Of a DNA stretch of 64,000 bases, positions 15,844-23,567 are shown piece after piece. This DNA is from JAHQVK01 sp036788295 (lineage in GTDB: Bacteria; Myxococcota; Kuafuiibacteriia; Kuafuiibacteriales; Kuafuiibacteriaceae). The notes below the pieces were generated by a model that saw only the letters and a list, made by a program, of their open reading frames with translations, was not told the DNA's origin and ran no database searches. Position 1 is the stretch's first letter. Every line of letters starts with the position of its first letter. A program made the translations under genes and the position numbers. The stretch spans positions 62,001-126,000 of the forward strand of contig DAIQNR010000003.1 in the NCBI GenBank assembly GCA_036788295.1. Reading direction: 5' to 3'.

Positions 15844-16432
15844 TCGAATCGCCGAGCAGCTCATCGAGCCGGCGCACCGCCCAATCGGCGAAGCCGCGGT
15901 GGGGGAACCGTCCCGACGGATCGACGTAGACCGTAACGCTCCCCGCGGCTCGCCCGGCCTGAAGGTCGAACGCAAAATCCCCCACCATCACCGAGTGCTC
16001 CGCGGAGCAGCCCCATCGGCGCAGGTGGACATGAATCCCAGCTGGGTCGGGCTTGGGCTGCGCGTCCTCTCGGGCCACGATCGAGTCGGTCGGAAACCAC
16101 CGCAAAAGACCGGTGGCTTCGAGCGTGATGCGGGCGGCAGGACCGGTGTTGCGGGTGAGAATGCCGAGCGCGGCCCCCCTCCGTTTTAGCTCGCGGAGCA
16201 GGGCGATGGCCCCCTCCGCCGGCTTCGCCGTTTGCGCGATGTCTTCTTCGATTTGGGCCAGGTGAAGCTCTACGGCGGCTCGCCGCTCTTCGGGCAGCTC
16301 CTCGAGCCGCTCCAGGATCGGACCCGGAGGCAGTCCAAGCGCCCGAGATATGGCGGGGAAGTCATGCTGGGCGACGGTCAACGTCCCGTCGAGGTCGAAG
16401 ATCCAGCACGGACGATCGAGTGGAGAGCGCAT
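15830..16432 (-). CDS. HAD-superfamily hydrolase (phosphoglycolate phosphatase-like)
   Basis: Haloacid-dehalogenase-fold phosphatase, 200 residues. Motif I is FDLDGTLT with Asp13 (nucleophile) and Asp15, motif II is the Thr of ILTRNT, motif III the Lys of QPKPDP, and motif IV VGDFAFDLQAG. A helical cap lies between motifs I and II, so this is subclass IA, the Gph/PGP group. The substrate could be 2-phosphoglycolate, a pyrimidine nucleotide or a sugar phosphate. ATG 16432 is followed closely by motif I. It overlaps the acyl-CoA dehydrogenase 3' end convergently and lies 47 bp from the start-side of the gene at 16480. Confidence 0.88.
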   Translation of the reverse strand: MRSPLDRPCWIFDLDGTLTVAQHDFPAISRALGLPPGPILERLEELPEERRAAVELHLAQIEEDIAQTAKPAEGAIALLRELKRRGAALGILTRNTGPAARITLEATGLLRWFPTDSIVAREDAQPKPDPAGIHVHLRRWGCSAEHSVMVGDFAFDLQAGRAAGSVTVYVDPSGRFPHRGFADWAVRRLDELLGDSITDR

Positions 16433-16479
16433 GGGCGCGTGGTGTCGGTTGGCGGCGGGAGCAGCGTTCGACGTCGGCG

Positions 16480-17370
16480 TCAGTGGGCGCTGCAGCCGCG
16501 GCGCCCCATCCGCGCGCCCGAGCCGAGCGGAGCCGCCGGTCCATGGCCGGGCACGTGGTAGGGGAGGGGATCACCGTCGAGGGCCACCGTGAATCCCGGG
16601 CCGCCGTCCCTGTACGTCCGCTCGTGCCAGAAGTTCCGGGGGTCCTCGGCGAGGCGGAGGGTTCGACCCTCGCCGTCTTCGCCCATCACGACCTCGGTCG
16701 CAATGCGCTCTCCCCGCACCGGGAAGAACAGCTCGAGGCTTCCCCCGGTGCGCCGGTAGGTGAGGGTCTCGGTGGACCACTCCGACATGTCTCCCTCGTG
16801 GTACCAACCCACGCCGCGGCCGTCGATCGTGGGGGCCTGAAGCTGGTACATCCTGAAGCCCTCGCCGCCCCGCCGGTCTTTGGTGGGCTCGATCCACAGC
16901 CGGGCGAGAGGGTGCTCGGCGGCGAACTCGAGGCTGCGGGGCCGGAGATCCTTCGTGTACCGGTTGTCGCCCGAAAACGCCGGGTCCTTCGGGAGGTGGA
17001 GCACCGCCCCCTCGCCGTCGAGCGCGTAGGGGACCTGGTGGTGGCTTCCGTCCTTCGTGAACACGAGCGTCAACGAGCCCGGCTCGGCGCTCCAGTGAAA
17101 GCTCCGGGTGTAGGTGAGCCCCATGCGCCCGTAGCGCACGAGCCCGATGCCGCCATCGTGGAAGTAGTAGAAGCGCAGCGGATCGCCCTCTCGCTCGGGG
17201 CGGGTGAACTGCCAAAGCCCCAGCAGCTCGGCCGGAGCCGCCACCGACGGATGCGCAGGCTCTGCCCGCTGCGGCGAGGGCGGTGGGGCGAAGAACGCGG
17301 CGCTGACCAGGGCGGCGGTGAGGCCGACCGCGAGGGGGTGCCATGCACGAAACTTCATGGTTGGAGCCAT
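16480..17370 (-). CDS. Predicted secreted protein of unknown function
   Basis: Not recognised. 296 residues from ATG 17370 (ATG 17358, four codons in, is equally plausible). An N-terminal signal peptide (HPLAVGLTAALVSAAFFA) leads to a beta-rich mature chain with many aromatic residues and short hairpins: LLGLWQFTRPEREGDPLRFYYF, GLTYTRSFHWSAEPGSLTLVF and GRTLRLAEDPRNFWHERTY. The layout suggests two related lipocalin-like sheets that compare a 'work' reading with an ideal one, a pattern common in small exported proteins of unknown role. Only one cysteine, near the C-terminal end. It lies in the same direction as the HAD gene, 47 bp upstream of it. Confidence 0.72.
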   Translation of the reverse strand: MAPTMKFRAWHPLAVGLTAALVSAAFFAPPPSPQRAEPAHPSVAAPAELLGLWQFTRPEREGDPLRFYYFHDGGIGLVRYGRMGLTYTRSFHWSAEPGSLTLVFTKDGSHHQVPYALDGEGAVLHLPKDPAFSGDNRYTKDLRPRSLEFAAEHPLARLWIEPTKDRRGGEGFRMYQLQAPTIDGRGVGWYHEGDMSEWSTETLTYRRTGGSLELFFPVRGERIATEVVMGEDGEGRTLRLAEDPRNFWHERTYRDGGPGFTVALDGDPLPYHVPGHGPAAPLGSGARMGRRGCSAH

Positions 17371-17566
17371 GCCCCGAGGGCAGCCCCGGCTGCACCCAAA
17401 ATGCGCAAGCGGAGCGCAGGCGCAGCCGACGGGAGCCCGGTCGCTGCCGGCTCCGCCGGCGCCCGGACCGGGAGAATGGGGCCGATGGGTGCGCCCATCG
17501 GGGCATCTCTTGAACCTCGCCGCCCGACCCTTGGCAGCCGCGCGGGCGTCGCGCTACGGTCACGGG

Positions 17567-17914
17567 GTGCCGAGGCGCAACGAGCCCACCGAACTTGGAA
17601 GCTTGGTGCCCTACCTGTCTCCCGCAGCGGCTACGGCGTTGTTTTTCGCCGCGCGGCTCCTTCTGTCGAGCATCGACGGCGACTCGGCCACCCGGGCCGC
17701 CGGCCTCGCCGCCGATCCGGGCCGGGACGGCACCCAGCACCGGGCCGAGATCGCGCCGGCTCGAAGCGACGACGGCCCAAGCCCGTCCGTTCCGGGCACC
17801 GAGGAGGAACTCCTCGAGCTGTTTCGGCGGGCCGGGAGCCTGCGGTTCGGGTCCGAGGCTTCGGCCGTGCACGACTTCCTCCCCATCGAGGTCCGGGTCC
17901 AGCGGCCCCGGTGA
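17567..17914 (+). CDS. Small hypothetical membrane-associated protein
   Basis: Possible gene of 115 residues beginning at GTG 17567. It shows one hydrophobic stretch (LSPAAATALFFAARLLLSS, about residues 17-35), then a low-complexity Asp/Ala/Arg linker and a short acidic helix (EEELLELFRRAG). The frame is open further upstream but the sequence before 17567 does not look coding. No Shine-Dalgarno sequence is obvious. Its stop lies 2 bp from the stop of the convergent gene at 17917. It is kept because codon positions look normal and because it would otherwise leave about 540 bp empty. Confidence 0.45.
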   Translation: MPRRNEPTELGSLVPYLSPAAATALFFAARLLLSSIDGDSATRAAGLAADPGRDGTQHRAEIAPARSDDGPSPSVPGTEEELLELFRRAGSLRFGSEASAVHDFLPIEVRVQRPR

Positions 17915-17916
17915 GC

Positions 17917-18468
17917 TCACTCCTCGTCTTGGCGGGACACCGCGAGGCTGACCGCTCCTAGGAACAAGAACAGCGACGCGGCGCCAAATCCGAGCGTCGC
18001 CCACAGCGCAAAGCCGATGGCCCCGGACGCGACCGCGGTACGCAGCAGGATCGGGTCGCGCCGCCGTCTCTTGACCGCGGTCGGCCGCGCCGGCACCGGG
18101 ACCAGCGGGGGTTCTGGGCGCAGGGCGTCGAGCACCAGAGGGAGGTCGTCGGGATCGGTGATCGGCGCATCGGCGAGCCGCCGCAACGGCCCGGCGAGCC
18201 GCGCCGCGGAGGGCACGAGAGCCCCATCGAACGGGACGACGAGGACCGGGGCCTCCGACTCGCTCGCCGCTTCGAGCGCGCCGAGCACCGACTTCGATGC
18301 CGCGAGCAGCGGCAGGTCGTCCGGCCACAAGAGCACCACGACCGCGTCGGCCGGCCCCTCCATCGAGAACCCACGCTCTCGCAAGGCCCGCTCCACCGCC
18401 TCTCGGCCTTTTCGTCGGTGGGCCAGCTCGGCCTCCTCGACTTCGGCACCGCACACGAGGACCCGCAC
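17917..18468 (-). CDS. Small protein: alpha/beta (TIR-like?) domain plus two C-terminal membrane spans
   Basis: 183 residues from GTG 18468. The first 130 residues alternate strands and helices: RVLVCGAE, then ADAVVVLLWPDDLPLLAASKSVLGALEAA, then APVLVVPFDGA and DPDDLPLVLDALR. This order recalls TIR-like or related flavodoxin-fold domains, but the Glu expected for a TIR NADase is not evident, so the match is weak. A basic linker (KRRRRD) is followed by two hydrophobic segments (AVASGAIGFALWATLGFG and ASLFLFLGAVSLAVS), so the soluble domain faces the cytoplasm. It is divergent from urocanate hydratase, with 177 bp between them. Confidence 0.6.
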   Translation of the reverse strand: MRVLVCGAEVEEAELAHRRKGREAVERALRERGFSMEGPADAVVVLLWPDDLPLLAASKSVLGALEAASESEAPVLVVPFDGALVPSAARLAGPLRRLADAPITDPDDLPLVLDALRPEPPLVPVPARPTAVKRRRRDPILLRTAVASGAIGFALWATLGFGAASLFLFLGAVSLAVSRQDEE

Positions 18469-18645
18469 GGCCGGACGGTAGCGCAAAGCGGGGCGGCGCT
18501 GGCTCTCTGTCGCCCGGTAGGCCGGCGGCGGGCTCGGTTTCTGCTCGGGAGCGGTGTTCTCGCTCCTCGGAGAGAGGCCGCGCTCGCCCGTCATCGACCG
18601 GAGGCGAGGATTGATCGAGGCCATCGAACCGGCGAACCTCCGCAC

Positions 18646-20313
18646 GTGACCGGCCCCCGCGCACCGACGATCCTCCCTCCGACCGGTCCCGAGCTGAGCT
18701 GCCAGGGCTGGGTCCAGGAGGCGGCCTACCGGATGCTGCAGCACAACCTGCATCCGGACGTCGCCGAGCGTCCCGAGGACCTCGTCGTCTACGGCGGGAC
18801 CGGCAAGGCAGCCCGCTCTTGGGAGGCGTTTCATCTGCTGCTGCACGAGCTTCGCCGCCTCCGCGGCGACGAGACGCTGCTCGTGCAGTCGGGCAAGCCG
18901 GTGGCGGTGTTTCGGTCCCACGAGGACGCGCCTCGGGTGCTGATCGCGAACAGCAACCTGGTCGGTCGATGGGCGACCTGGGACCACTTTCGGGACCTCG
19001 AGCGGCGCGGCCTCATCATGTACGGCCAGATGACCGCTGGATCCTGGATCTACATCGGGACGCAGGGCATCCTGCAGGGAACCTACGAGACCTTCGTGTC
19101 GGCGGCCCGGATCCATTATGGAACCGAAGATCTCTGCGGCCGGTTCCTGCTTACCGCTGGGCTCGGGGGCATGGGCGGCGCCCAGCCCCTCGCCGCCACC
19201 ATGGCCGGGGCGACCGCGCTGTGCATCGAGGTGGACCGGTGCCGGGCCGAGCGCCGAGTCGAGACCGGCTACCTCGACGAGGTGGCGGACGACCTCGACG
19301 ACGGCCTCCGACGGGTCGAGCGAGCGCTCGCCGGCAAGGAGGCGCGCTCGATCGCGGTGATCGGCAACGCCGCCGACATCCTCCCCGAGATCGTGCGACG
19401 GGGCGTGGTCCCCGACCTCGTGACCGACCAGACGAGCGCCCACGATCCGCTCGGCGGCTATGTCCCCGCCGGCTACGACCTCGAGGGGGCAGCCGACGCG
19501 AGGCTTCGGGACCCGCAAGGGTACGTCGAGGCGGCCAAAGCGTCGATGGCGAGGCACGTCGGGGCCATGCTCGAGCTGCAGCGCGCCGGATCCCACGTCT
19601 TCGACTACGGAAACAACATTCGGGCCTTCGCCGAAGAGGGCGGATGTTCGGACGCCTTCTCCATCGAAGGTTTTGTCCCGAAATACATTCGACCGCTGTT
19701 CTGCCGCGGATCCGGCCCGTTTCGCTGGGTTGCCCTGTCGGGGGACCCAGCAGACATCCGGGTGACCGAAGAGGCGCTGCTCGCCGCGGTCCCCGACAAA
19801 CCCCACGTCCACCGGTGGATCCGACTCGCCCGGGAGCGGGTCCGGTTTCAGGGGCTCCCGTCCCGGATTTGCTGGCTCGAGATGGGGGAGCGGGCCCGGG
19901 TGGGCCTCGCCTTCAACGAGCTGGTCGCGTCAGGCCGGGTGAAGGCGCCGATCGTCATCGGCCGGGACCACCTCGACTGCGGATCGGTGGCGAGCCCGAA
20001 CCGAGAGACCGAGGCGATGAGAGACGGGTCGGACGCCATCGCCGACTGGCCGATCCTGAACGCGCTCATCAACGCGGTGAACGGCGCGAGCTGGGTCTCC
20101 TTTCACCACGGCGGCGGGGTGGGCATCGGCTACTCGCTGCACGCAGGCATGGTCATCGTCGCCGACGGCACCGAGGCCGCCGCCCGCCGGCTCGAGCGCG
20201 TGCTCACCTCCGACCCGGGCATGGGCGTCGTCCGCCACGCCGACGCCGGCTACGAAGACGCCATCGCCCAAGCCCGCCGCACCGGCGTCCGCATCCCCGG
20301 CCTCTCCGACTGA
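18646..20313 (+). CDS. hutU: Urocanate hydratase
   Basis: Urocanase, second enzyme of histidine degradation: urocanate plus water to imidazolone propionate, with tightly bound NAD+ as electrophile. 555 residues, the normal length. The NAD-binding GLGGMGGAQPLAATMAG starts near residue 172. DYGNNIR, FVPKYIRPLFCRGSGPFRWVALSG and HHGGGVGIGYS are all family signatures. GTG 18646 places the N-terminus (PTGPELSCQGWVQEAAYRML) as in the family. No hutH, hutI or hutG lies in this window, so either the pathway is split or the rest is elsewhere. A hairpin with a T-run follows at 20346. Confidence 0.96.
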   Translation: MTGPRAPTILPPTGPELSCQGWVQEAAYRMLQHNLHPDVAERPEDLVVYGGTGKAARSWEAFHLLLHELRRLRGDETLLVQSGKPVAVFRSHEDAPRVLIANSNLVGRWATWDHFRDLERRGLIMYGQMTAGSWIYIGTQGILQGTYETFVSAARIHYGTEDLCGRFLLTAGLGGMGGAQPLAATMAGATALCIEVDRCRAERRVETGYLDEVADDLDDGLRRVERALAGKEARSIAVIGNAADILPEIVRRGVVPDLVTDQTSAHDPLGGYVPAGYDLEGAADARLRDPQGYVEAAKASMARHVGAMLELQRAGSHVFDYGNNIRAFAEEGGCSDAFSIEGFVPKYIRPLFCRGSGPFRWVALSGDPADIRVTEEALLAAVPDKPHVHRWIRLARERVRFQGLPSRICWLEMGERARVGLAFNELVASGRVKAPIVIGRDHLDCGSVASPNRETEAMRDGSDAIADWPILNALINAVNGASWVSFHHGGGVGIGYSLHAGMVIVADGTEAAARRLERVLTSDPGMGVVRHADAGYEDAIAQARRTGVRIPGLSD

Positions 20314-20345
20314 CCAACCCACTGTCGGAGCGAATGCAAACGACG

Positions 20346-20371
20346 CTCCGAAGCCTCGGAGATCGCTTTTT
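20346..20371 (+). terminator. Candidate intrinsic terminator after hutU
   Basis: Inverted repeat CTCCGA-AGCC-TCGGAG (20346-20361) followed five bases later by TTTTT (20367-20371), on the hutU strand 33 bp after its stop. The T-run overlaps the 3' end of the tRNA gene on the other strand by one base, which is a very tight arrangement. Confidence 0.5.
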
Positions 20372-20452
20372 GCCCGGGGAGGGACTTGAACCCACACTCA
20401 TTGCTGAAACGGATTTTGAATCCGCCGCGTCTACCGATTCCGCCACCCGGGC
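20371..20452 (-). tRNA. tRNA-Leu (anticodon CAA)
   Basis: Reading the minus strand, the acceptor arm GCCCGGG (5') pairs with CCCGGGC (3') plus discriminator A, as expected for leucine. D-arm TGGCGGAATCGGTAGA, a 7-nt anticodon loop TTCAAAA giving CAA (reads UUG), a long class-II variable arm (TTCAGCAATGAGTG) and T-arm GTGGGTTCAAGTCC are all present. 82 nt; CCA is not encoded. The anticodon stem closes with one G-U pair. Confidence 0.95.
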
Positions 20453-20540
20453 TCGTTCGGGGCGGGGGAGACGCTGCCTCGCGGCCCCATCCGCGTCAAG
20501 GGCGATGGCGGAGCGATGCTCGGGCGGCTATGAGAGGCCG

Positions 20541-21755
20541 ATGGGAGCGGGGAGGTGGGCCGCCCTGGTCATGGCCGGGCTCACGGCGTGCTCGGGCTCG
20601 TGCGGTCGGCGCGCCGACGCGGATGAGACGTCCGGGCTGGCCGACCGGATCTACGTGTCGCCGGCAGCGTTCGACTTCTCCGAGAACCCGAAGCTGCTCG
20701 ACCGCATCCTGCGGAGCCCCCACGGCTACTTCCGGTTCATCAACACCCCGTTCTCGCAGGCGGCCTGCGAGCGCTACGCTTCGCTGTACGCGGGCGTCCC
20801 GGAGGTGAACCTGCACGGCGACGCCCACCTCGAGCAGTACGCCGTGACCGACCTCGGCCGCGGCCTCACCGACTTCGACGACTCCTCCAAGGGCCCGGCG
20901 ATGCTCGACCTGCTTCGATTCGGCGCTTCGCTCGGTCTCGCGTTCCCCGAAGACGAGCACCGAAACCTCGCGATCGAGGCCTTCGACCGGTTCCTCGACG
21001 GGTACCGAGCAGCGCTCGAGGATCCGAAGCACGAGGCGCCGGCGCCCGATTGGGTGCACGAAGCGAGGCAGGAGTTCCGCGTCGACCGAGAAGCGTACTT
21101 CGGGTGGGTGAACGGGATCATGGAGCCGGTGGACCCGGATGAGCAGGCCGAGCTCGCGGCGGCGATGGCCGACTACGTGAAGGCCATGCACCAGAACGAC
21201 CCCGAGCTCGACCCTCGGTTCTTCGACGTCGAAGCCGTGGGGCGGCTGCGAATGGGGGTGGGCAGCGCGCTCGACGAGAAGTACCTCGTCCGGGTTCGGG
21301 GCCCGGGCCCCGACCCGCTCGATGACGTCGTTCTCGAGGCCAAGGAGGTGCGCAGCCTGTCCGGCATCGGCTGCGTCGAGGGGTCGCGATTCGTCGATCC
21401 GTTCCGGATCCTGCTCGCGCAGGCCCACCTCGCCTACGAGCCCTACGCGTACCTCGGCTACATCGACCTCCGGGGCAAGAAGTTCTGGATCCACTCCTGG
21501 GTGGACAACTATCGGGAGCTGAAGCTCGGCGACCTGAGCGACCGGCCAGCGCTGCTCTCGCAGGTGGTGTACGACGCCGGGGTGCAGCTCGGGCGGGGCC
21601 ACCCGAAGATCGCCCGGGGGTTCGAGGTCCAGCTCAGGCAGGCGCTGCTTCGGTTCCTGGACAAGAACCGCTCGGCGCTGCGGGCGGCGGTCACGGAGCT
21701 GTCGGAAGCGACGGTCGCGGCATGGCGGCGGTTCGAGGCCGAGGCCCAGCGGTGA
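20541..21755 (+). CDS. Exported lipoprotein of the DUF2252 kind
   Basis: 404 residues from ATG 20541, after a GAGAGG Shine-Dalgarno. The signal peptide ends in a textbook lipobox (LTAC, Cys17), so it is a lipoprotein. The body matches DUF2252: SPHGYFRF, VNLHGDAHLEQYAVTD, TDFDDSSKGPAMLDLLRF, then LEAKEVRS and a C-terminal QVVYDAGVQLGRGHPKIARGF. The HGDxHLEQ ... DFDD pattern resembles the catalytic loop and metal aspartate of aminoglycoside-phosphotransferase-like kinases. DUF2252 proteins are normally read as cytoplasmic, so the lipid anchor is odd. Function unknown. The next gene follows by 42 bp in the same direction. Confidence 0.82.
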   Translation: MGAGRWAALVMAGLTACSGSCGRRADADETSGLADRIYVSPAAFDFSENPKLLDRILRSPHGYFRFINTPFSQAACERYASLYAGVPEVNLHGDAHLEQYAVTDLGRGLTDFDDSSKGPAMLDLLRFGASLGLAFPEDEHRNLAIEAFDRFLDGYRAALEDPKHEAPAPDWVHEARQEFRVDREAYFGWVNGIMEPVDPDEQAELAAAMADYVKAMHQNDPELDPRFFDVEAVGRLRMGVGSALDEKYLVRVRGPGPDPLDDVVLEAKEVRSLSGIGCVEGSRFVDPFRILLAQAHLAYEPYAYLGYIDLRGKKFWIHSWVDNYRELKLGDLSDRPALLSQVVYDAGVQLGRGHPKIARGFEVQLRQALLRFLDKNRSALRAAVTELSEATVAAWRRFEAEAQR

Positions 21756-21797
21756 GTCGCCGCCGCTCTCGTGCCCCGGGTCGGGCTTAGGAAGATC

Positions 21798-22190
21798 ATG
21801 GACAAGCAGGAATTCGTCGTTCGGGCCCAGAGCCACGTGGCCCGATTGGTGGTGGGCGGCGACGGCAGCCGGGCCGCGGTCGCGTTCGGGGCCGGTCGAT
21901 TCGAAGGCGCGGCGGCGGGGGTGGGCCGAGAGCTGTGGGGGCTCATCCGGGCGGAGGGGGTCAGCCCCGAGGAACTCAACGCGTTCGACGTCTTCACCGC
22001 GGACGACCGCCTCGTCGCGACGCTCCGGCCGGTGCTCGAGGGGGCGAGGGTCATGTGGCTCGTCCTGTACCGGATCGACAAGGCGAGCAGCGCGTTTCGC
22101 GCCCTCGGCAGCCGTCAGCGGCTCGGCGACGCGCTCGAGCTGTGCGCAGAGGCGATCTGCCGGGACGTGGCGCTCCCCCACAAACCGTAG
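21798..22190 (+). CDS. Hypothetical protein
   Basis: Not recognised. 130 residues from ATG 21798, preceded by AGGAAG at 21789-21794; a GTG at 21771 is an in-frame alternative. The chain looks soluble and alpha/beta (MDKQEFVVRAQSHVARLVVGGDGS, LNAFDVFTADDRLVATLRPVLEGARVMWLVLYRIDKAS), with two cysteines close to the end (ELCAEAICRDV). It sits 42 bp after the DUF2252-like lipoprotein gene and is probably its operon partner. Confidence 0.7.
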   Translation: MDKQEFVVRAQSHVARLVVGGDGSRAAVAFGAGRFEGAAAGVGRELWGLIRAEGVSPEELNAFDVFTADDRLVATLRPVLEGARVMWLVLYRIDKASSAFRALGSRQRLGDALELCAEAICRDVALPHKP

Positions 22191-22452
22191 CCCAAAGCCA
22201 GGCCCAGGGACGCGAAGCTCGACGCCTTCTTCGGCTCTTTTCCGATCCGCGACCTCGGGCGCGGGATTCGTCGGGCGAGGCCTTGCGGCAGCAGCGGTGA
22301 CGGCCTAACCACCACCTCGTGGGTGTTCCTGCCGTTTGGCTCACACCGAGTCCCATGAGATTTCGCTCGCCTATCGGCAGACGGCATTTCTTCCCCAGCC
22401 CGCGCCTCGACCTGTTGCCGCATGGCGCCGCGGCGGCGCCGTGATGGCGACT
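22191..22452. other. Convergent intergenic region with a strong hairpin
   Basis: 262 bp between two converging genes with no convincing coding sequence. Near its end is a long inverted repeat CATGGCGCC-GCGGC-GGCGCCGTG (22421-22443; nine pairs counting one G-T), without a T-run. It could separate the two transcripts. I see nothing else here. Confidence 0.4.
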
Positions 22453-22920
22453 TCAGCAGGGGAGGCGCTCGATCTCGGCCATCAGCGCCGACATCCGGCC
22501 GAGCTGAGCGCAGACCTCGGCGATGTCGAGCTCCGGTTCGGACCGCAAGGCGAGCGCGGCGAAGAAGTCCCGCGCTGACACCATCCCGACCGGTCGTCCC
22601 CCGCCGTCGGTCACCGGCAGGTGGCGAAACCCATGCTCGAGAATGAGCGCGTAGCACTCGAGGACCGGCGTCTGTTCGCCCACCGTCATCGGGGCCCGGG
22701 TGCAGACCTCGGCCACCGTCGTCGAGCTCGGCGAGCGACCCGCCGACACGACCCGATCGAGCACGTCCCGCTCGGTGAACATGCCGGCCACCTTGCCCTC
22801 CTCGAGCACCACCACGGCTCCTACGTGATGCTCCGTCATGCGCTGCGCGGCCCGCTCGACCGTCTCCTCGAGCGGGACCGTGATGACATGGGTGCGCATG
22901 AGCTTTCGGACTTCCTGCAT
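22453..22920 (-). CDS. CBS-domain pair protein
   Basis: 155-residue stand-alone Bateman module: two CBS motifs, about residues 1-60 (MRTHVITVPLEETVERAAQRMTEHHVGAVVV, then MFTERDVL) and 72-130 (APMTVGEQTPVLECYALILEHGFRHLPV, then VSARDFF). Such proteins bind adenine nucleotides and sense energy state. The short C-terminal tail has two Cys-flanked helices. ATG 22920 has a perfect Shine-Dalgarno sequence (GGAGGGA at about -5 to -11). It is divergent from the TPR gene at 23118, with 197 bp between the starts. No partner protein is identifiable. Confidence 0.9.
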   Translation of the reverse strand: MQEVRKLMRTHVITVPLEETVERAAQRMTEHHVGAVVVLEEGKVAGMFTERDVLDRVVSAGRSPSSTTVAEVCTRAPMTVGEQTPVLECYALILEHGFRHLPVTDGGGRPVGMVSARDFFAALALRSEPELDIAEVCAQLGRMSALMAEIERLPC

Positions 22921-23117
22921 GATCCCTCCTTCGGCGGTGAGGCCGGGGCACCGCGGTGGATGCCAACGGGGCAAACTAGCCACGCGCAGCAACGGTCGCA
23001 ACGCGACTTCTTGGCGCGGCGACCGGCCGGCCCCGAACCGAGGGAGGGAAGGCTTCCCGCGCGGTCCCCCCAATGGCGGATTGAGACCTACATTTTGACC
23101 GTGCGAGCCTCCCCGGC

Positions 23118-23567
23118 ATGTCCGTCCCCTCTTTGCTCGAACTGGCCGACCCGGCCGTGCTCGAACGACTGCACGCGGAGGTCCAGCACGCCGACGCTGC
23201 TCCCCTGCTCGCCCAGGCCGAGCTGGCCATCGAGGAGGAGCGCTTCGAGGACGCGCACCTCTTCTTGGCCGGCGCGCTGACCGCCGATCCGGAGCGGGCC
23301 CGCGCTTTTTGCGCCCTGGGGCGGCTCGCCGAAGAGGTGGGCGAGCTCGAGGCCGCCGAGCAGGCGTACCGCCGCGCGACGGAGTTCGAGGACGAGGGTG
23401 CAGCGCTCGACCTGGCCGCTCTGCTCACCGGTTCGGGTCGCTTCGAGGAGGCGGTGGCCATCGCGACCGCGCTCGAGCTCGAAGCAGGCTCGGCCGAAGT
23501 TCGGGAAGGGGCCCGGCTGCTCGCCGGTCGGGCCTCGGCCCGGGGAGCTCGCCATGTCCAGGGTTGA
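23118..23567 (+). CDS. Small TPR-repeat protein
   Basis: 149 residues, almost entirely helical, with about three tetratricopeptide repeats (AELAIEEERFEDAHLFLAGALTADPERARA, ALGRLAEEVGELEAAEQAYRRATEF, LAALLTGSGRFEEAVAIATAL). It is likely a protein-binding scaffold without a signal peptide. Its last 14 bp overlap the start of the large nuclease gene (ATG 23554) in another frame, so the two are probably translated together; it may bind or control the nuclease. Confidence 0.82.
   Translation: MSVPSLLELADPAVLERLHAEVQHADAAPLLAQAELAIEEERFEDAHLFLAGALTADPERARAFCALGRLAEEVGELEAAEQAYRRATEFEDEGAALDLAALLTGSGRFEEAVAIATALELEAGSAEVREGARLLAGRASARGARHVQG

Noticed and set aside
14416..15975. Minus-strand open frame opposite the acyl-CoA dehydrogenase
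   Set aside because: Mirror frame with His/Arg/Gly bias; the plus strand encodes a complete enzyme with catalytic residues.
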